Part shown: positions 22,323 through 36,440 of the stretch, piece after piece
Position numbering within the stretch: position 1 is the first letter of the stretch
How the letters are laid out: every line of letters starts with the position of its first letter
Assembly (NCBI GenBank): GCA_037126765.1
Contig: JBBCBC010000043.1
Location: 2,914,001 to 2,978,000 of the forward strand
Direction: 5' to 3'
Source of the DNA: Stenogyne calaminthoides
Taxonomy: Eukaryota; Streptophyta; Magnoliopsida; Lamiales; Lamiaceae
Length of the DNA stretch: 64,000 nucleotides
Made by a program: the position numbers and the translations under genes
The notes under the pieces: generated by a model
Told to the model about the DNA's origin: nothing
Databases searched by the model: none
The model's input: only the letters and a program-made list of their open reading frames with translations

Positions 22323-22954
22323 ATATTTAGGAGTTTTTGCAGATCAAATTGTAACGGTTGAATGACTTGGAGAGCAAAACCTAATTACCAGATTATATAT
22401 AGTGCTTAGGTTCGGTTCGGAATCAAGACATACTTTTATTTATTTACATTTAGACTAATTTTGATAAATATTAATTTAGATATTAAATGATTCAAATTAA
22501 AAAATTGAAATTAATATTTACTATTCAACTAAATATTAAAAATATATGGAATATATATACACATTGTGTTGTGTATATATATATATTAGTAGTGTGCATA
22601 TATGATTAATAATGGTTATATTTATGCCTGTCAAAAAAGTAATGGTTATATTTATGTAATTAAAATTATATATATACATATAAATTGTATGTTATATATA
22701 TCTATATAATTCAAGTTATATACATTCATTATATATTTGCTTGTTTTATATCTGTATAATCAAAATTATATACATGCACACATGTATTATAATATATTAA
22801 TTTTATGGAGAGAGTTTTTATATACTGATCTGATGCCCTTTTTTAGACCCATTAATTAAATCTGACTCCTCTCTTAGTCTCTTATATATATATATATACA
22901 ATGTTACCCTTTGATCCATTAAAATTATATATGTGCATATATGTGTTATAATAT

Positions 22955-23337
22955 ATTGGGAAAAATATTTTTCTAGGACAATAATTTTGGGGGTTGTGTT
23001 TTAAGGACAATAATTCTACGGAGTTGGAAATATAGGATAATATGTTTTTTAAAATATATATAAATATAGGACAATATGTTTTTAAAATCAGAAATGTATG
23101 ACAATTGAGTCCTAATAAGCCAAAAATCGAGTTGAAATATCATGTGAGGTTTGGGCTCGATTGTCCCACATTTACATATTTTTAAAACATATTGTATTTA
23201 CAAATTTTAAAACATATTGTCCTATATTTACAAGTTTTAAAATATATTGTTCCCCATATTTCCAAGCCCGTAAAATTATTGTCCTTAAAACACAACCTCC
23301 TAAGGTTATCATTCTAAAAAAAATATCATTCCCTAAT
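22955..23337. mobile_element. foldback MITE, long inverted repeats
   Basis: The left arm (TTTCTAGGACAATAATTTTG, GGTTGTGTTTTAAGGACAAT, GGAAATATAGGA) is matched in reverse by the right arm (ATATTTCCAAGCCCG, ATTGTCCTTAAAACACAACC, TATCATTCTAAA). Probable ends are TTGGGAAAAATA and TCATTCCCTAA, with TA-rich flanks. The arms take up about 100 bp on each side. Confidence 0.7.
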
Positions 23338-24789
23338 ATATTTATTAAAAAGGTCGAATCGAATGAACTTAAGTAGACCAGATCATAGATGTGAAAGTTC
23401 TACTGAGTTTTCTCTAATGTAGTAGCATGTCATTTTTCGAAAGTGCACACAAGTTTTGTTATTAGGTTTTCGTATGTTTTTTTACTTTCTTGAGTGTCAC
23501 TATTAGGTTCCGTAAGTTTTACTTTTTTTATAACCGAGTGCATGTGGCGTAGTGCTATTGGAGCCTAAGGTAGTTAGTTCGATGTTCGATAATAAATGAT
23601 AACATAAATTATCATCGATATATGGCACGTATCATATATTAGAAATAATGAAATGTCGAAATGGAATAGATGATCTTAATAGTATAAATACCAGCTCGCT
23701 TTTATTTGCATGCTTTTCCCAGAATACATAAAATTGCTTTCCTCTTAAACTGATTCCAATGTCCAAATAGAATTTGCTCGATCTCGAATATTGGTGCACA
23801 ACTAATACTATTTTAATAAAAATAATTAATATTGTTCAATTTCTAAAACAAATAATACCAACCAATTGTTCAATAAAAGTACTAAAAACAAATAATATCT
23901 TAAAAAGACACTTCAGCTTGACATCGCACCAAAATGAATACAAGTCTTTGTCTAAAAGAGATTATCAAATCTGAAGGCACCTTCCCTATCTTCTTTCTTT
24001 GAAGTACAATACTTAAAAGGACTAAATCAGCAAGTCTATGATTAATTACTCCCATAACTTTATCCCAACATCCGCTGGGAAAGCTCCTAAATTGAAAAGG
24101 AAAAACAATGTTGTTCCAACCGATTAGGAACTAAAATTGAACATTGTCAAAGTTATGGACTTTAAATAGATGACAAAAAAACTTATGAGACTAAATCTAT
24201 TCGGCGGCCAAAGCCATTTTTTTTAATTCATTTTAAGTGATTCAAACTCTAAAAAGTATAAACACCGTCAAATAATAAAATTAAAAAATTTTAACTTTAT
24301 TCTAATATTTTTAACCACAAACCATTGTTTTTTCACTTTAAGGTATACTAAATTCATAAAAAGATTAAAGTATATACACATACTAATGAACATACGATAA
24401 GATCGAGTACGACATAAGAAATAGATGTATAATCCTGTAGAACCTAACAACATCTGAAATCACAAAACAAAAATATATAAAAATTCACTAATTACAAAAT
24501 AACTATTCATGAAAAAATTTAGGAATAAATTCAAAATATATTAATAGTATAAGATTTAAATGAAAAATTACCCAAAATCTTCTAGAATCCTTTAAAAAGT
24601 TACAAAATAATCTATAAAAAAAAAGTAGATTTTTAAAGAATCTTATTTAAAGGATTCCAGGAGATTTAAATGAAAAAAAAATTATAGTTGTAATCCTTAT
24701 CATATGAAGAGTCGATCCACAATATAACCATTATAAAATAAATAAATAAATATATTAAACACAAAATAGAATAAATATAAAAATAATTT
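23338..24789. other. no gene recognised
   Basis: AT-rich with only short chance ORFs. Confidence 0.3.
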
Positions 24790-27700
24790 ACACCTTTTAG
24801 CTCTTGGAATCTTCACAATCATCATATTTTTGGAGTGACTTGAAGTTGAATGTCCTGTAAAGTATTATTAAAATATGTTAAAAAAAATAATATTTAAAAT
24901 TGACAATTAATGTCATTTATAAACCACTTCATATATTTTTTTAAAAATTGGAATGATGACTTACATCTTCAAGAAAACTTGAATATTTCTCAATCATAGA
25001 CGGATCGTTGTTAACCTTCACCACATTTAAAGTACCATTATGATGTGTAACATCATCGAACTTTAATTTGAATTAATTTCAAAAGCATGACTGCTTCGCT
25101 CAAGCAAATCTTGTATCTCGATGAGGAGCAAAACCCAATTTCATCCTACAATGATAAATATGATAGTTATCACTTTATTTATATATCCCAAACACATATT
25201 TGTTAAATTTTTATTAAAAAAATTTGTATAGAAAACGCATTATTTTTTTGTAAATAACATCATGTTTAATTATATACTTTGTAAAAAATTTAATTTACAT
25301 AATATTTAATCATTATATTTGTCTAACAAAAAAAATATCAGTAATAATTCACACACGGGGTTTCTAATTTTTAATTAAATGTAATGGTAATGCTAATTAT
25401 TTTAATTGAAATGTATTTTTAAAAATATTAAGAAACAATTTGAAACTAATGATAAATATTAATAAAAATTTGGTAAAGAAATATTTTGAAAACAACATTG
25501 AAAACAACAATCTGAATTAAGAAAAATAATAGTTTGCAGATCTGGGCAATCATCAAACAAAAGTATTATTTTGTAAATATAATTAATTTTAACATACCTC
25601 CTTTTGATTATGAAGTAATTCAAATGCCTTTTATGAATCAAGTTATAGCAGTATGTTGTCTCATAGGTTCAAAAGTAGCATGGTTCAACCATCAAAAGCG
25701 TTACTTTGATTCCGCATTTTAAATAAGAATAGATTATAACTATATTTTTTTAATTAAAAGAGAAAAATTGAATTTTGTGTAATATAGATATAATCATTAT
25801 ATGAATAACAATTCATTTTCCTTATGATCATAGAAACATAATCCTTCGCCTTTCGCAAAAATTAGAATCGATAAAAAAATTTCAACGCCTTAATCACTTT
25901 TAGAAAAGTAAAGCATTTTGCACAAGAATGATAAATAACCAGTTGTCAAATGACTTTAAATCAACAATCATTCGCAAATCCAAAAACTGACCAACCTATA
26001 CAATTTTATATTACAATTACATAAATAAAATGATAATATTTATTGATTTCAAAATAAATGTTCTTGAATAATAATTAATTTACCTTAGATTTTGAAGGAT
26101 TGTGTCAATAGATGTGACCCTAAGGTCACGAAACATCACTAACACTATCACCAAGGACTACCAAAAAAAAAGACCAAGAGTGATTTTTGGTTCTTTGAAA
26201 CAAATTTTCAAAATTGAAGGTAAAAATATATATACATATTAATATAAATTTTAATCTTAATAGAAAAAATTATACCCTTTGAATTCAAGTATCTCTTGTA
26301 CATCATCTCCATACAAAATTTTTTTGACGTATTAAATGAGTTTGAAACTGAAAGTATTCACTTGTATAATTAATTTTTTTTAATATATTATATATACAAT
26401 ATTTAAACATTATAAAAAAATCTTATGTAATACATATTCCTATTACTATATACTAAAAAAATACGCAGACCAAGTGATAAATACATTAAATTAAAAAAAA
26501 AATTAATTAATTACATGAAATTATTAGTAATATTCAATTCATATTTATCAATATCAATATAAAATTATAAAAAATAATATTAACCATTATAAAGTTTTAC
26601 AAAAACATTTGCAAAATTAGAACTAGTGGATAATTAGAACCTCAAACTTAACATTTTTCAGTTCGTTGATAAATTCAACCCATAGTGAAACTTTTTAAAA
26701 CCCCTACAAAAAATTATAATTTATGATAAAATAATATTAAACAAATGATATATGTGAAAAATTTTTATTGAACATTAATAATATATATATAATAAGATAT
26801 TAATAAATTAATTACTTATGAAGATACTAAAATTTTATACAAAAAAGTTCCATTAACTTTGTAAGCTTCATATTCACTTCACGATCTTGATCTAATCTAT
26901 TTCACAAACTCTTCTAATAACATCTCAGATATCAAAATAATAGATTTTTTTTTATAAAAGTCAAAAAAATACAAAACAGTTGTAATGGTAATATTTTTAT
27001 TAATGAATTAAATTAAGTATTACCAATCAATTGATTTTTTCATAACTTTGATTTTCCTAATGTTAAATCAAAAAATGCAAAGAAAGAGATACATATTCTG
27101 GGAAAATTTAAATCGTTGAACTTCTATACTCGAAGTGGATGAAATAAATTAAATTTTATAATCATTGGAAGTTTTCTTAAATTTAACATTGTCGCTAGTA
27201 ATCAAAAAATTACGGAGAACATATAAATCGCCCTCTGAAAATGTATTGTGATACTTCTCAATGTTGTGTGATTTAATTGTAGCATGTAAAATCGATTACA
27301 CTATAAGAAAAAAAATTGATTAGATATTTTTTATAAATATTATTATAAAAAAAATATTGGTTAAAATAAAATTAAAGTGCTACCTCGTGTCATGAAACAT
27401 ACATTCAATATTTTTTAAAGGGTTACTCAACCCATAGGCAGGAGCCTCATACATACACAAAACATCGTAATGTCATTGTCCTAGAGGTACTTTTCAAACT
27501 AATACCTCTAATCATAGTGATAAAGATGACGACATTGATGTTTGCATTTCTTCCATTTTTCCTATTCTTCCCAAACCAAACATAGCTAAAAGAAAAAAAG
27601 AGGAAAAAGTAAATATAAATAAGAACTTAAAATACAAAGATTATATTTAGGATCTACAACTGTTAAACGTGTGATTAAGTCATATATAAAACCAAAAGAA

Positions 27701-27860
27701 TGTACTTGCATCAAACCAAAAGATACAAATCTACAAATATATAAGGTATGGGAAAGTACTTGTGAATTCTTGTAAAGAAGCCATTCTCAGCTTTTTTCCT
27801 TTTCTTTTTGCTGTCCATCTACAAAAAATTTAGGAGGAAATGAGTCTTTTTGCAGATCCA
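24790..27860 (-). pseudogene. decayed RPA-like (DUF223 / OB-fold type) gene
   Basis: Read leftward: a basic first exon MDSKKKRKKAENGFFTRIHK (about 27830-27770) preceded by TATATAAG; an OB-fold-like piece FSEGDLYVLRNFLITSDNVK with FKKTSNDYKI (about 27230-27130), resembling the EGxxYxIxNFxVxxN...YRxTxHxYKIxF pattern of plant RPA1/DUF223 proteins; SLWVEFINELKNVKF (about 26700-26640); DLRVTSIDTILQNL (about 26130-26090); KFDDVTHHNGTLNVVKV (about 25070-25010) with a GTAAGTC donor; and a basic end GHSTSSHSKNMMIVKIPRAK (about 24850-24790). Pieces are separated by AT-rich DNA with stops. RPA-like genes occur both as plant genes and in Helitrons. The assignment rests on pattern memory only. Confidence 0.4.
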
Positions 27861-28140
27861 ATTTGTGACGGACAAATGACTTATATAAGGTGAGATAAAA
27901 CCCTAGTAACTACATTATACAATGCTTCGGTTCAGAATATATATTGTAATCAAATATATTTTTCTATTTATTTATGTTTAAACTAATTTTGGAAAATATC
28001 AATCAAGATGCTAAATGGTTCGAAATTAAAAGATTTAATTAATTTAAATATGATATTTAATATTGATTTATACACTAGAAATATGGAGTATGAAATATGT
28101 GTATGTATGTACTGTATATATTAATAAGTATAAGATTAGT
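27540..28140 (-). repeat. paralogous segment 2 (no MITE insertions)
   Basis: Counterpart of 20630-22620. It keeps the uninterrupted CTACAAATATATAAGG and the short interval TCCATCTACAAAAAATTTAGGAGG where segment 1 has about 900 extra bases. Confidence 0.7.
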
Positions 28141-30889
28141 ATTGGTTCAATTTATATTTTATATATATCTATATAATTAATATATATATGTGTATATATA
28201 TATATATATACATATATCCATTTCATTTGTCTTTACATATAAGAATTTTTTATTCAAAATAATTGTTATTTTCACTAATCTAGGAGAAGTAGATATCGTA
28301 TTCCAATTTCTGAGCTTCTATATTTTTATACTCTAGACCTTCCAAAATATAGATCTATAATTTTCACACAAATTAAGAAATAGAAGTTATTATAACTAGT
28401 ACATTAAAATTCGGTTATGTTTTCTCATTTTACTATTATATATATTTACTCTTTCCCCAAGATAATTTTTAGTACCTGAATATAGATTTGAAAAAAAGAA
28501 AAAAACATTAAATATATAGGTGGAAATGGAAATTAACAATTAATGATATATTAAATGTAGTAACCGATCTATTTTTTATGGGACGGTGAAAATATTGAAT
28601 ATGAAAAAACATAAAATTTAGAGGATTAAATCATAATGACTTAATTAGAGGTAGCTTCCTATTATTTTATGGAAATTCAACAACTCAAAAGATTAAATTC
28701 AGCAAGTCTAGCTATTATTTATCGATTGATTTTCGCGTTGACCCATTTGTCAAAAAGTCAAAAATCCGATTAAGCTCGTCCGTCTCGCGCAGGACTAGGG
28801 CCTTCCATTTTGTGATATCTGTCATAGTCCCACAGCTAGCTTCATACCATATTTATCACTATTATCCTAAAGAACTTCAACAACTACAATAAATAAGTAA
28901 AAACAAATTAATTTTACATTTCTTTATAGATAAAAGATAGAGGAACAAGTTTCACGCTAAACCGTTATGGAGTGTAACATATATATTACTAAAAATGCGA
29001 CTTTTTACTATAAATAATATATTACTCATAAAAGCAAGATCAGCGATTTATATTATAAAGAAAAGAGATCGTAAGAATAAATCGAAGGGTGTGACTTTAT
29101 ATTACTAAAGAAAGATCTTGTGTAAAAAAAAAATTAATTTCACAAAATAAAGTTTCACAAAGATACCAACTCTTTTTATAAGTTTGATTTTTAGATGAGA
29201 TACGCCCAAAGGTGGAGCCAGGATGAATTAACGAAATAATAAATAAGAAACTATATAACCAATATTTTTTCTTTTATCTTGTTGGAAATTTAATTATTAA
29301 ATAAATGATTAACATTGTCTTCAAGATATTTCATCACACAATTGACATGTGCATATAAAAATTTTAAATTCTCCACTTTTTGTGATAATTATATCATAAA
29401 ATTTTTAAAATATGAGTGTTGGACGAGATTTTTTTTTAAAATAGAGTACAAATATTTAATTTTAATGATATGCAACAACATTATAAGAGATGACATTTTT
29501 ATTTTGAGTGAATCTCATTATTGCAATCAAGGTACTTCACTCATAACAAGATTTAAATATTTGGACTTCATCCTGCACTTTCGTTCCTAAAATAACTCGA
29601 TCCATATTAAATAATCCATTCGATGGATCTTCTCCCAGTAATGGAGTAAGATGATTAAGCTCACGAGTGAAAAGAGTTAGAAAAAAGTAAATAAATAAAT
29701 TAATTTCACACATTTTTACAAGTTAGAACTTTTAAATGAAACATAATTTTTTCGATAACCCAATTTTTTTTATTGAGGTCTTCTAGTATATTTATCTCAT
29801 GAGAAGGTCACTGCAATTAGCAACATAGAATGTAATGGGGAAGATTAGTCTATACTATAAATTTAAGCAGTCATCGCGTGCATCGTAGTGCATTTTAGAA
29901 TCATATTGATTTGTTATACCTAAATATGATTTTTTGTTTATAATCGAACCGCGATTATTAATACGAAAAAAATAATTGCGTACATCTTCGGTATAATGAA
30001 TTGCATCTTTCAAGATTAAGTTGATGGTTCTAATGCACAATAAGTGCACGATAAACCCACTCTTAGTCTATGAAATGCACCGGATCATCTTCACGAGATT
30101 GAAATTGAAATCGATGATCTCTCATATTTTGCATGCATTCAAGAAAGTCTGCTCATCAATGTCGCCCTACTCCTTTTTATCCCATATTTAATACGGCAAT
30201 AACTTGGCCATATATTGCACGCCCTGAAAAGGCAGTAGATTTTATTAGCCCAACAAGAAATAAAAATTAAATACGAAATTTTTCAACATATATATAAAAA
30301 TTCCAAAAAAAATAATTACGTCTTTAATTAATAAGGAGTCTACGAACAAATTGCTTTGCAAAAATGTAATTCATAAAATTATCAATGTCAACATATGCCC
30401 TTCTTTCCATGTTTTTCTAAACCATCTATTTAAGCCTTTAATTTTCAATTTGGCATATTTAATACCCCTCGGTTTAATTGAATCAACATTTTATTAAAGT
30501 GCATGCTCAAACTCAATTAAACATTTTTATAAATAATAATAAAATAATATTTTCGCTTATCTATACCCTAAAAAGCACCCTTCATATTATGTTCAATGCA
30601 TTTACTTTTTTTCAATACTAAAGTCAATTTTATCTCAATTAATTTACACAAATGTCAGCTTTTTACCATTTAAAAACTGGTAATACTTGCAGAAATATTC
30701 AGGGGCAGAGGTAGTAACAATTTTGTCAAGATCATATTTTTTTCGTCATCACGATCATTCTAATCGAGGTCATGAGTCTCAATTCACCATTTGTCCTGAT
30801 AAAAAAAAATCAATCATCTAATCATCAAGTAGAAATTAAAAATCAATTTAAGGAAAAAAGAGTATTTTTAGCCAAATTTATACAATAAT
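28141..30889. other. AT-rich intergenic DNA
   Basis: Includes a TA-rich microsatellite near 28180-28215. No genes, RNA genes or clear transposon ends recognised. Confidence 0.3.
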
Positions 30890-31139
30890 TTTTCAACAAT
30901 GAGTTAAAATACAAATAGAAGTATAAGAAGAATATTGAAGCTAAACGAATTCATTGAATGAAAGAGGAAAAATACGCATATGAAATTGATATCGAAGAAT
31001 TGAATATTTACAAAGGGGTTAGATGTCTTCTATTTATAAGAGAGAAGACACTCTAAACTAACCTAACCACCTAACAAACTTTGTCAATGCTAGATTGACT
31101 TGCATACTTGCTGGACACTACTAATACCCTTATACAACA
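30890..31139 (-). mobile_element. probable LTR of the minus-strand copia remnant
   Basis: On the minus strand it begins TGTTGTATAAGGG (ending at 31139) and contains CTTATAAATAGAAG (a TATA box) and a T/C-rich downstream part. It directly follows the RNase H remnant in the correct order. The far end is uncertain. Confidence 0.5.
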
Positions 31140-31199
31140 CAACTAATATTGTTCCATTATACAACTAATATTGGAACTAGAAATCTAATAAAATGGTTT

Positions 31200-31605
31200 A
31201 TTATGGGCACTTGAATGATCTTCAATAAGTCTTCCTTGATTTTTTCTCTAGTGTAGTGAAAATCAATTTGGAGAAACTTGGTCTTCTCATGTAGAACCGG
31301 ATTATGCGCTATTGAAAATGCAGCTTTGCTATCAGTCTATAAAATGGTAGGTTGTTGATGATCAATCAGGAGACCTTGAAGAATGTATTTGATTCATTGA
31401 AGTTCTGCAGAGTATAGCCCATTGCTCTATCCGCAGCTTATGCTGAACTTTTACTGACAGTGGCCTACTTCTTGGACTCCTTCTTGTTTGAGGACCTGAG
31501 TCACAAAAACCCTGCAACTTGATCTGTGATTTTCTTGGGTCTTCCGACGTAACTCTATTATTGGGACTGATAAAATTGAGGAACACTAGATCGATCCTCA
31601 AACAA
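31200..31605 (-). pseudogene. copia RNase H remnant
   Basis: Minus-strand frames give KSQIKLQGFCDSG, then the DSKAAFSIAHNPVLHEKTKF and QIDFHYTREKIKEDLLKIIQ motifs that mark the end of copia RNase H (DSKAA / HEKTK / HF-RE). Several frameshifts. RT and the rest of pol are missing upstream. Confidence 0.75.
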
Positions 31606-32886
31606 CTTTATGATATTGTACTGTATATACACAACAAACAGTCATGTATTGGGCCCTTCGGCATAAATAACCTATGGATTACCAAAAGAATTTTATGGGC
31701 AAGGTGATCAAATCAAAATCGTTAGGGGTGGTGTATCGTTGGTAAGAAGACGCAAGAGGACAAAGATTAATTCTGCAATTGCAAATAAAACATTCACAAA
31801 CAATTCAAAAACTCAAATTATTTACTTTCATAGTCCCTGCAATATACAAAACAAAATCATTTAATTTAATTTTACAATTGTAATAAATATTCATAATCAA
31901 TTCAGAATCCAAATTATTTACCTAATATTCCCCTCGAATATACAAAATAAAATAAAAATTCATAAAATTAGAAAAAAAATACTTATCAGAGTACTCCTTA
32001 ATATACAAATTAAAAATTAAATTACCAAATTCATCAAATTAAAATAATATACAAAATAACATCAGACTAATAAATTCATTAAATTAAAATAAATTGTTAT
32101 GAACATAAAAGAAAGAGACCCTAGACAGGAATCAAGTGTGGACGTGACTTGGAGAACCTATATAAATAAATATGATATGGGGTAATGGGCGATTTGTGAG
32201 GATATTTATATAAACAAATATAATATTTAATTAGATAGATTATGTAAAATAAACAAAAAAAATATTTGGATAAACATAAGAGAATTAGACGTGTAATTAT
32301 ATTTTTATAATTAATTAAATTATATAGATTAAAAAATTTATCTTAAATTATAACCTTTAATGAGAGTGCAATTTTTTTGAAACGAAATAATCTCATTGAA
32401 AGACAAAAAAAGATAGATCCCTGTTTACGTCTTGTTAATCTTATTTTTTTATATATGACATTTGAACTTATTTAGGATATGTACAAGTCATGTTTTTGAG
32501 TGGGTAAAGAAAAAATGTGTTGGAATAAAATAAATTACCAAATAATCTAAATTCATAACATAAAACCTTGCCCATGATATCAAACTATAAATTGCCAGAC
32601 ATTCATTGGCTTGATTCAACTTTTTAACAAGAATAATTATTTGTACAAAGGATATGCATATCCTGCAAGACTTCAACTTGTATTTCAAATATTTAATTTC
32701 TTCTACTTATAGCCTTGCAATTGCAATGCTGGAAATTAAACTTTAATTTCCATAAAAACGCTTATACTAAAAAACATTTAGCACATGTTTCTTTTCGGTC
32801 CTTGGAAGGATTTTGATTTTTGTGTATGTTTAGTTGTGAACAGTTTAACCAACAATTTGTTTAGCCTGTAACTCTATAGGTGATTC
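31606..32886. other. AT-rich intergenic DNA
   Basis: Nothing recognised; repeated ACAAAATAAAATTCATAAAATTA-like low-complexity words at 31850-32100. Confidence 0.3.
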
Positions 32887-32894
32887 CTTCATAG

Positions 32895-33460
32895 TAGAGG
32901 TGCTCACGGTTTTGAACTGCATGGTTCCAAGAAATTTTGGAAGGCGGAACCAACCATGCACAAGACATTTTCTAGTTCGTTCGGATTTCACACAAAGTGT
33001 TCCTACCTTTTTTTTTTTTTTTTAATTTTTTTAATTTTTTTAGATCTAAAATTTGAAGAAATTTACATGAAGATGACAAATTATTATTTTGGGAACTTAA
33101 ATGAAAGATTAAATAATTAAAACATATGTATTTTATAATTAGACAATTATAAATACATGATAATTGTCTAATTGATACATCATCAAAAACATTATTAATA
33201 AATTAAAATAGTATTAAAATGCAACAATATTATATTATTAGAAACTAGTAGAAGGCTAGTAGACACTACAAATGATTATAGCTATTAAATTGAGTTGAAG
33301 GAGATCTAAATCATCGAATTTTTTTTTTAAAAAAAAAATAAAATTTCATGGCTCACCGAACCGCCGTTCAGTTCTAGAATGATGGAACCGGAACCAACCG
33401 TATTTTACAGTTTCGTTTGGTTCGTTCAAACCACCGGTTCCGAATTTTTTAGCATGTCTA
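32895..33460. mobile_element. hAT-type MITE, 566 bp, perfect 8-bp TSD
   Basis: It begins TAGAGGTGCTCACGGTTTTG and ends CGGTTCCGAATTTTTTAGCA-TGTCTA, imperfect inverted repeats. CTTCATAG flanks both sides (32887-32894, 33461-33468). An 8-bp duplication with TAG-GGTGC-like termini and GGTTC/GAACC-rich subterminal parts is typical of non-autonomous hAT elements. Confidence 0.85.
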
Positions 33461-33468
33461 CTTCATAG

Positions 33469-36296
33469 CTTAAATCGCTTAGCCAATTCACCTATTTAGC
33501 TTCGAAACTATATAGAATTGTACTTAATAGATTAGGGTCCATCTAAGATCTCTTAGGCCCTTTGGTTCATGATATAGGCAGGATTAGCAATCTAATTCTA
33601 ATAAGTAACGGTTGTTTGGTTTGCTTAGATCGACCCATGATTTTTAGCTCCGTACAAAAATACGTTTAATATTTGTATTGAGGACAAGTCTATCAGCGTG
33701 TGGAAGGTGAGGCCATGAATACGCTACAAATACATTACAATGATAACCATGTATTTGTACTTAAAATGATCAAATCTATCATGTGGAAGATATTTATATC
33801 ATTCCAATAGGTAAACCATCCAATTCATCAATCCAAACACAAATATTAATTTTTCAATATATGATTAAAAGAATCAAAGATACAATCTAAACATATATAT
33901 CTTAAATCAAACAAATCAAGTTCAATCAATTAAATTTTATTAATTTATTCAAATTTTATAATAACTAATTAATCCAGTCATGTGAAGCAAATTATGTCTA
34001 AGTAAATAGTAAAAATAGTACTTGTTTTTTACTTTGGTTTAAAGTTTTAAAGTCGGTTGATCCATCAACTCAGTGGGTTTCGGCCCACTCTGTCGAAGTT
34101 TGTGGTCCGTGGGGTTTGATTGCTTAGGTTTGTTTCAAACGGATTTAAATGATAGGCCCAATCCACCTTTTTAGATTTGATGTGATCGTGAGGCCCACCT
34201 TTGTGAGTATGTCTAAGAGTTAAATTAAAAATACATAGTACAACTATCAATCAAAGTTTCGATGGACATGGGAAAAAAAGAAAAAAGTTAACCCATATAA
34301 TTTTTTCTCGGAAAAAGACAAAGAGACAAAAAATAAAAAAAGAATCTACGACAAATGCAATTTAAAAATTGCACTTTTGTTTGAAAAAATTATATTTTCT
34401 TGAAAAAGATAAAAAATTTTCGTAATTTGACCTTAAAGCATTTTTTTTTTTTTCGAAATTTAAAAAAAAAAAAAATGAAATTAATCAATTTGTACCAAAA
34501 AGTTTTTTTTTAGTTAAGGTAACAGTTCACACACCTCAAAAAATTATTCAACAACGCGTCCTTACAAAAAATTAAGAACTCATGGCCAAGTATATATCAA
34601 TATTCCATTTTCAGTTAAACATTGGCTTGCTTTTGGTTCATTTCATATCAAATATTAGAACAGGAGGTGATTTGCTTTAGACAGGGGGTTGTCTAATTAT
34701 AAACACATGAAAATGAGTTTGATCAAAGTAGGGACATAAATTGACAGACAAACCCATGTGATTTAAGTTTGTGAAAAACTTTAAGATAAAGTCAAAAAAA
34801 AAAAAACACTAAGATACAAACTCAACTTTTTTGCATAAAAACGCAGCTTTTTTCCAAATAAAGTACAATTTTTTTTTCAGACGTTAAAATAAAAATTGTG
34901 ATTGATCTTTATAGTTATTAAGCTTTTATTTTTATACGTTAAGAGCCATTATCTCATTTAAGTTCTGTCAATTTATTACTACTTCGTTAAGATTGCATCT
35001 AATCCAAAGCACAGTTGCTTGTGTTGAGAGTTTGTGTGCTTTTTTACTCATAAACATATTAATTTATTGCACCGCTTGTATTAATGCCTTTAAAGCTATA
35101 TCATTATCAAATCCTTTAACAGCTTATTTTTACAATACAACTTTCTAATGAATTTAATAATTTAATCGATGAACAGATACGCAACATTTTAAAAGGCCTA
35201 CTTATCGAAGACCAGATAAAATTGTGTCAGAATTAGCTCTCTGCACAAAAGGAATTTGAAAATTATCAGGTCCATTTAAAAAAGGATTTTCTGCTTAATT
35301 GCCAAATGAAAAAAAAAAGAAGGATTTTTATAAGAGGCGTCCAACAAAATCAAAATAGACTACTTGGGAAATAGTATATAGTTTGTCCGATTTGTTCATA
35401 ATCAAATCATTTATTAAGTGGGAAATGAAATGAATTGTGAAAGGAAATGAATACCAAAAAAAGAATGAATGAAATGAGTACGGGAAAAGAATGAATGAAA
35501 TGAGTATGCAGGAGGAAAAAAATGGAGTATTATAATTTTAACCACTCATCCATGAAAGGGTTTCTTTTTATTCTTTTGACTGAGAATCACTAAATCAAAA
35601 TGACATCACACATGCTTGCCGAGTACTATTCTGAGGCCAACGTTGGGATACAATATTAATTAATATATATATATATATACACATTAAATTCCGTATAATA
35701 ACCCATTGATAAAAATTCATACGAATATACCAGACAATATTAAAGTCATTAATATTTAAAATTATGTTCCGCCCTTATCATGGTATCATTTCATCTAAAT
35801 GTTAATAATTATATACTCTCACCGTCACCACAAGATTTGAGTTTAATAAATAATTTTAATAATGGATATAAAGATTTATTCTGTCCGTCTCATTTTATTT
35901 AAAACATTTATAAAAAATGTTCATCTCAAACTACTAATAATTTTTTTTTTTTTATTTATATTCTTAATCACTCAATATTACACTTTTATTTTAAACTTTT
36001 TCAATATTAAAGTTGATTTTATCTCATTTAATTTACACAAATATCATTATTATACCATTTAACATTATTAAAAAAAAAAATTTTATCATTTTTAATAATA
36101 AATAAATAAGTAAATATTTAAATAAGAACGAGACGAGGAGAATATATATCACATTCAATTAACTATAAAAAAATTAAAGAAAAAGATAACAAAAAAGAGT
36201 TTGTTGGATGCTTCCAGTGTAAATCCTAGAGAACGCCAAGATTTTGTACACAAACGGATCTTCTAATTGGCTGGGCAGCCATTAATCTCTCTTTTA

Positions 36297-36327
<31 letters not shown>

Positions 36328-36440
36328 TTTGAATACTAATTTTTATGTGTAAGCTTAAATATCTAAAGACAAAATTTTGAATACAAATTTATATACATAC
36401 AAATCTCAATCGAGACTAATTTCATTCTCTACCCAAATCC
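33469..36440. other. AT-rich intergenic DNA
   Basis: No gene. A TTAGGCCCTTTGGTTCATG start at 33553 looks like a Harbinger-type MITE end without a convincing partner. TA microsatellites lie at about 35662-35680 and 36296-36320. Confidence 0.3.

Larger units (their letters stand above)
20630..22620 (-). repeat. paralogous segment 1 (5' end of a minus-strand gene, with three MITE insertions)
   Basis: Collinear with 27540-28140. Shared blocks include CTATTCTTCCCAAACC, CTACAAATATAT, ACTTGTGAA-TTCTTGT, TTTAGGAG...TTTTTGCAGATC and the AT-rich flank beyond. On the minus strand both segments start a short basic ORF: MEGKWKKVKKLLHKN here (ATG at 21418-21416), MDSKKKRKKAENGFFTRIHK in segment 2. Segment 1 is longer only because of the insertions at 21071, 21428 and 21865. 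Confidence 0.7.

Noticed and set aside
33553..33850. Second Harbinger-type MITE starting TTAGGCCCTTTGGTTCATG
   Set aside because: The start looks right but I could not find a matching inverted right end or second TTA at a plausible distance.
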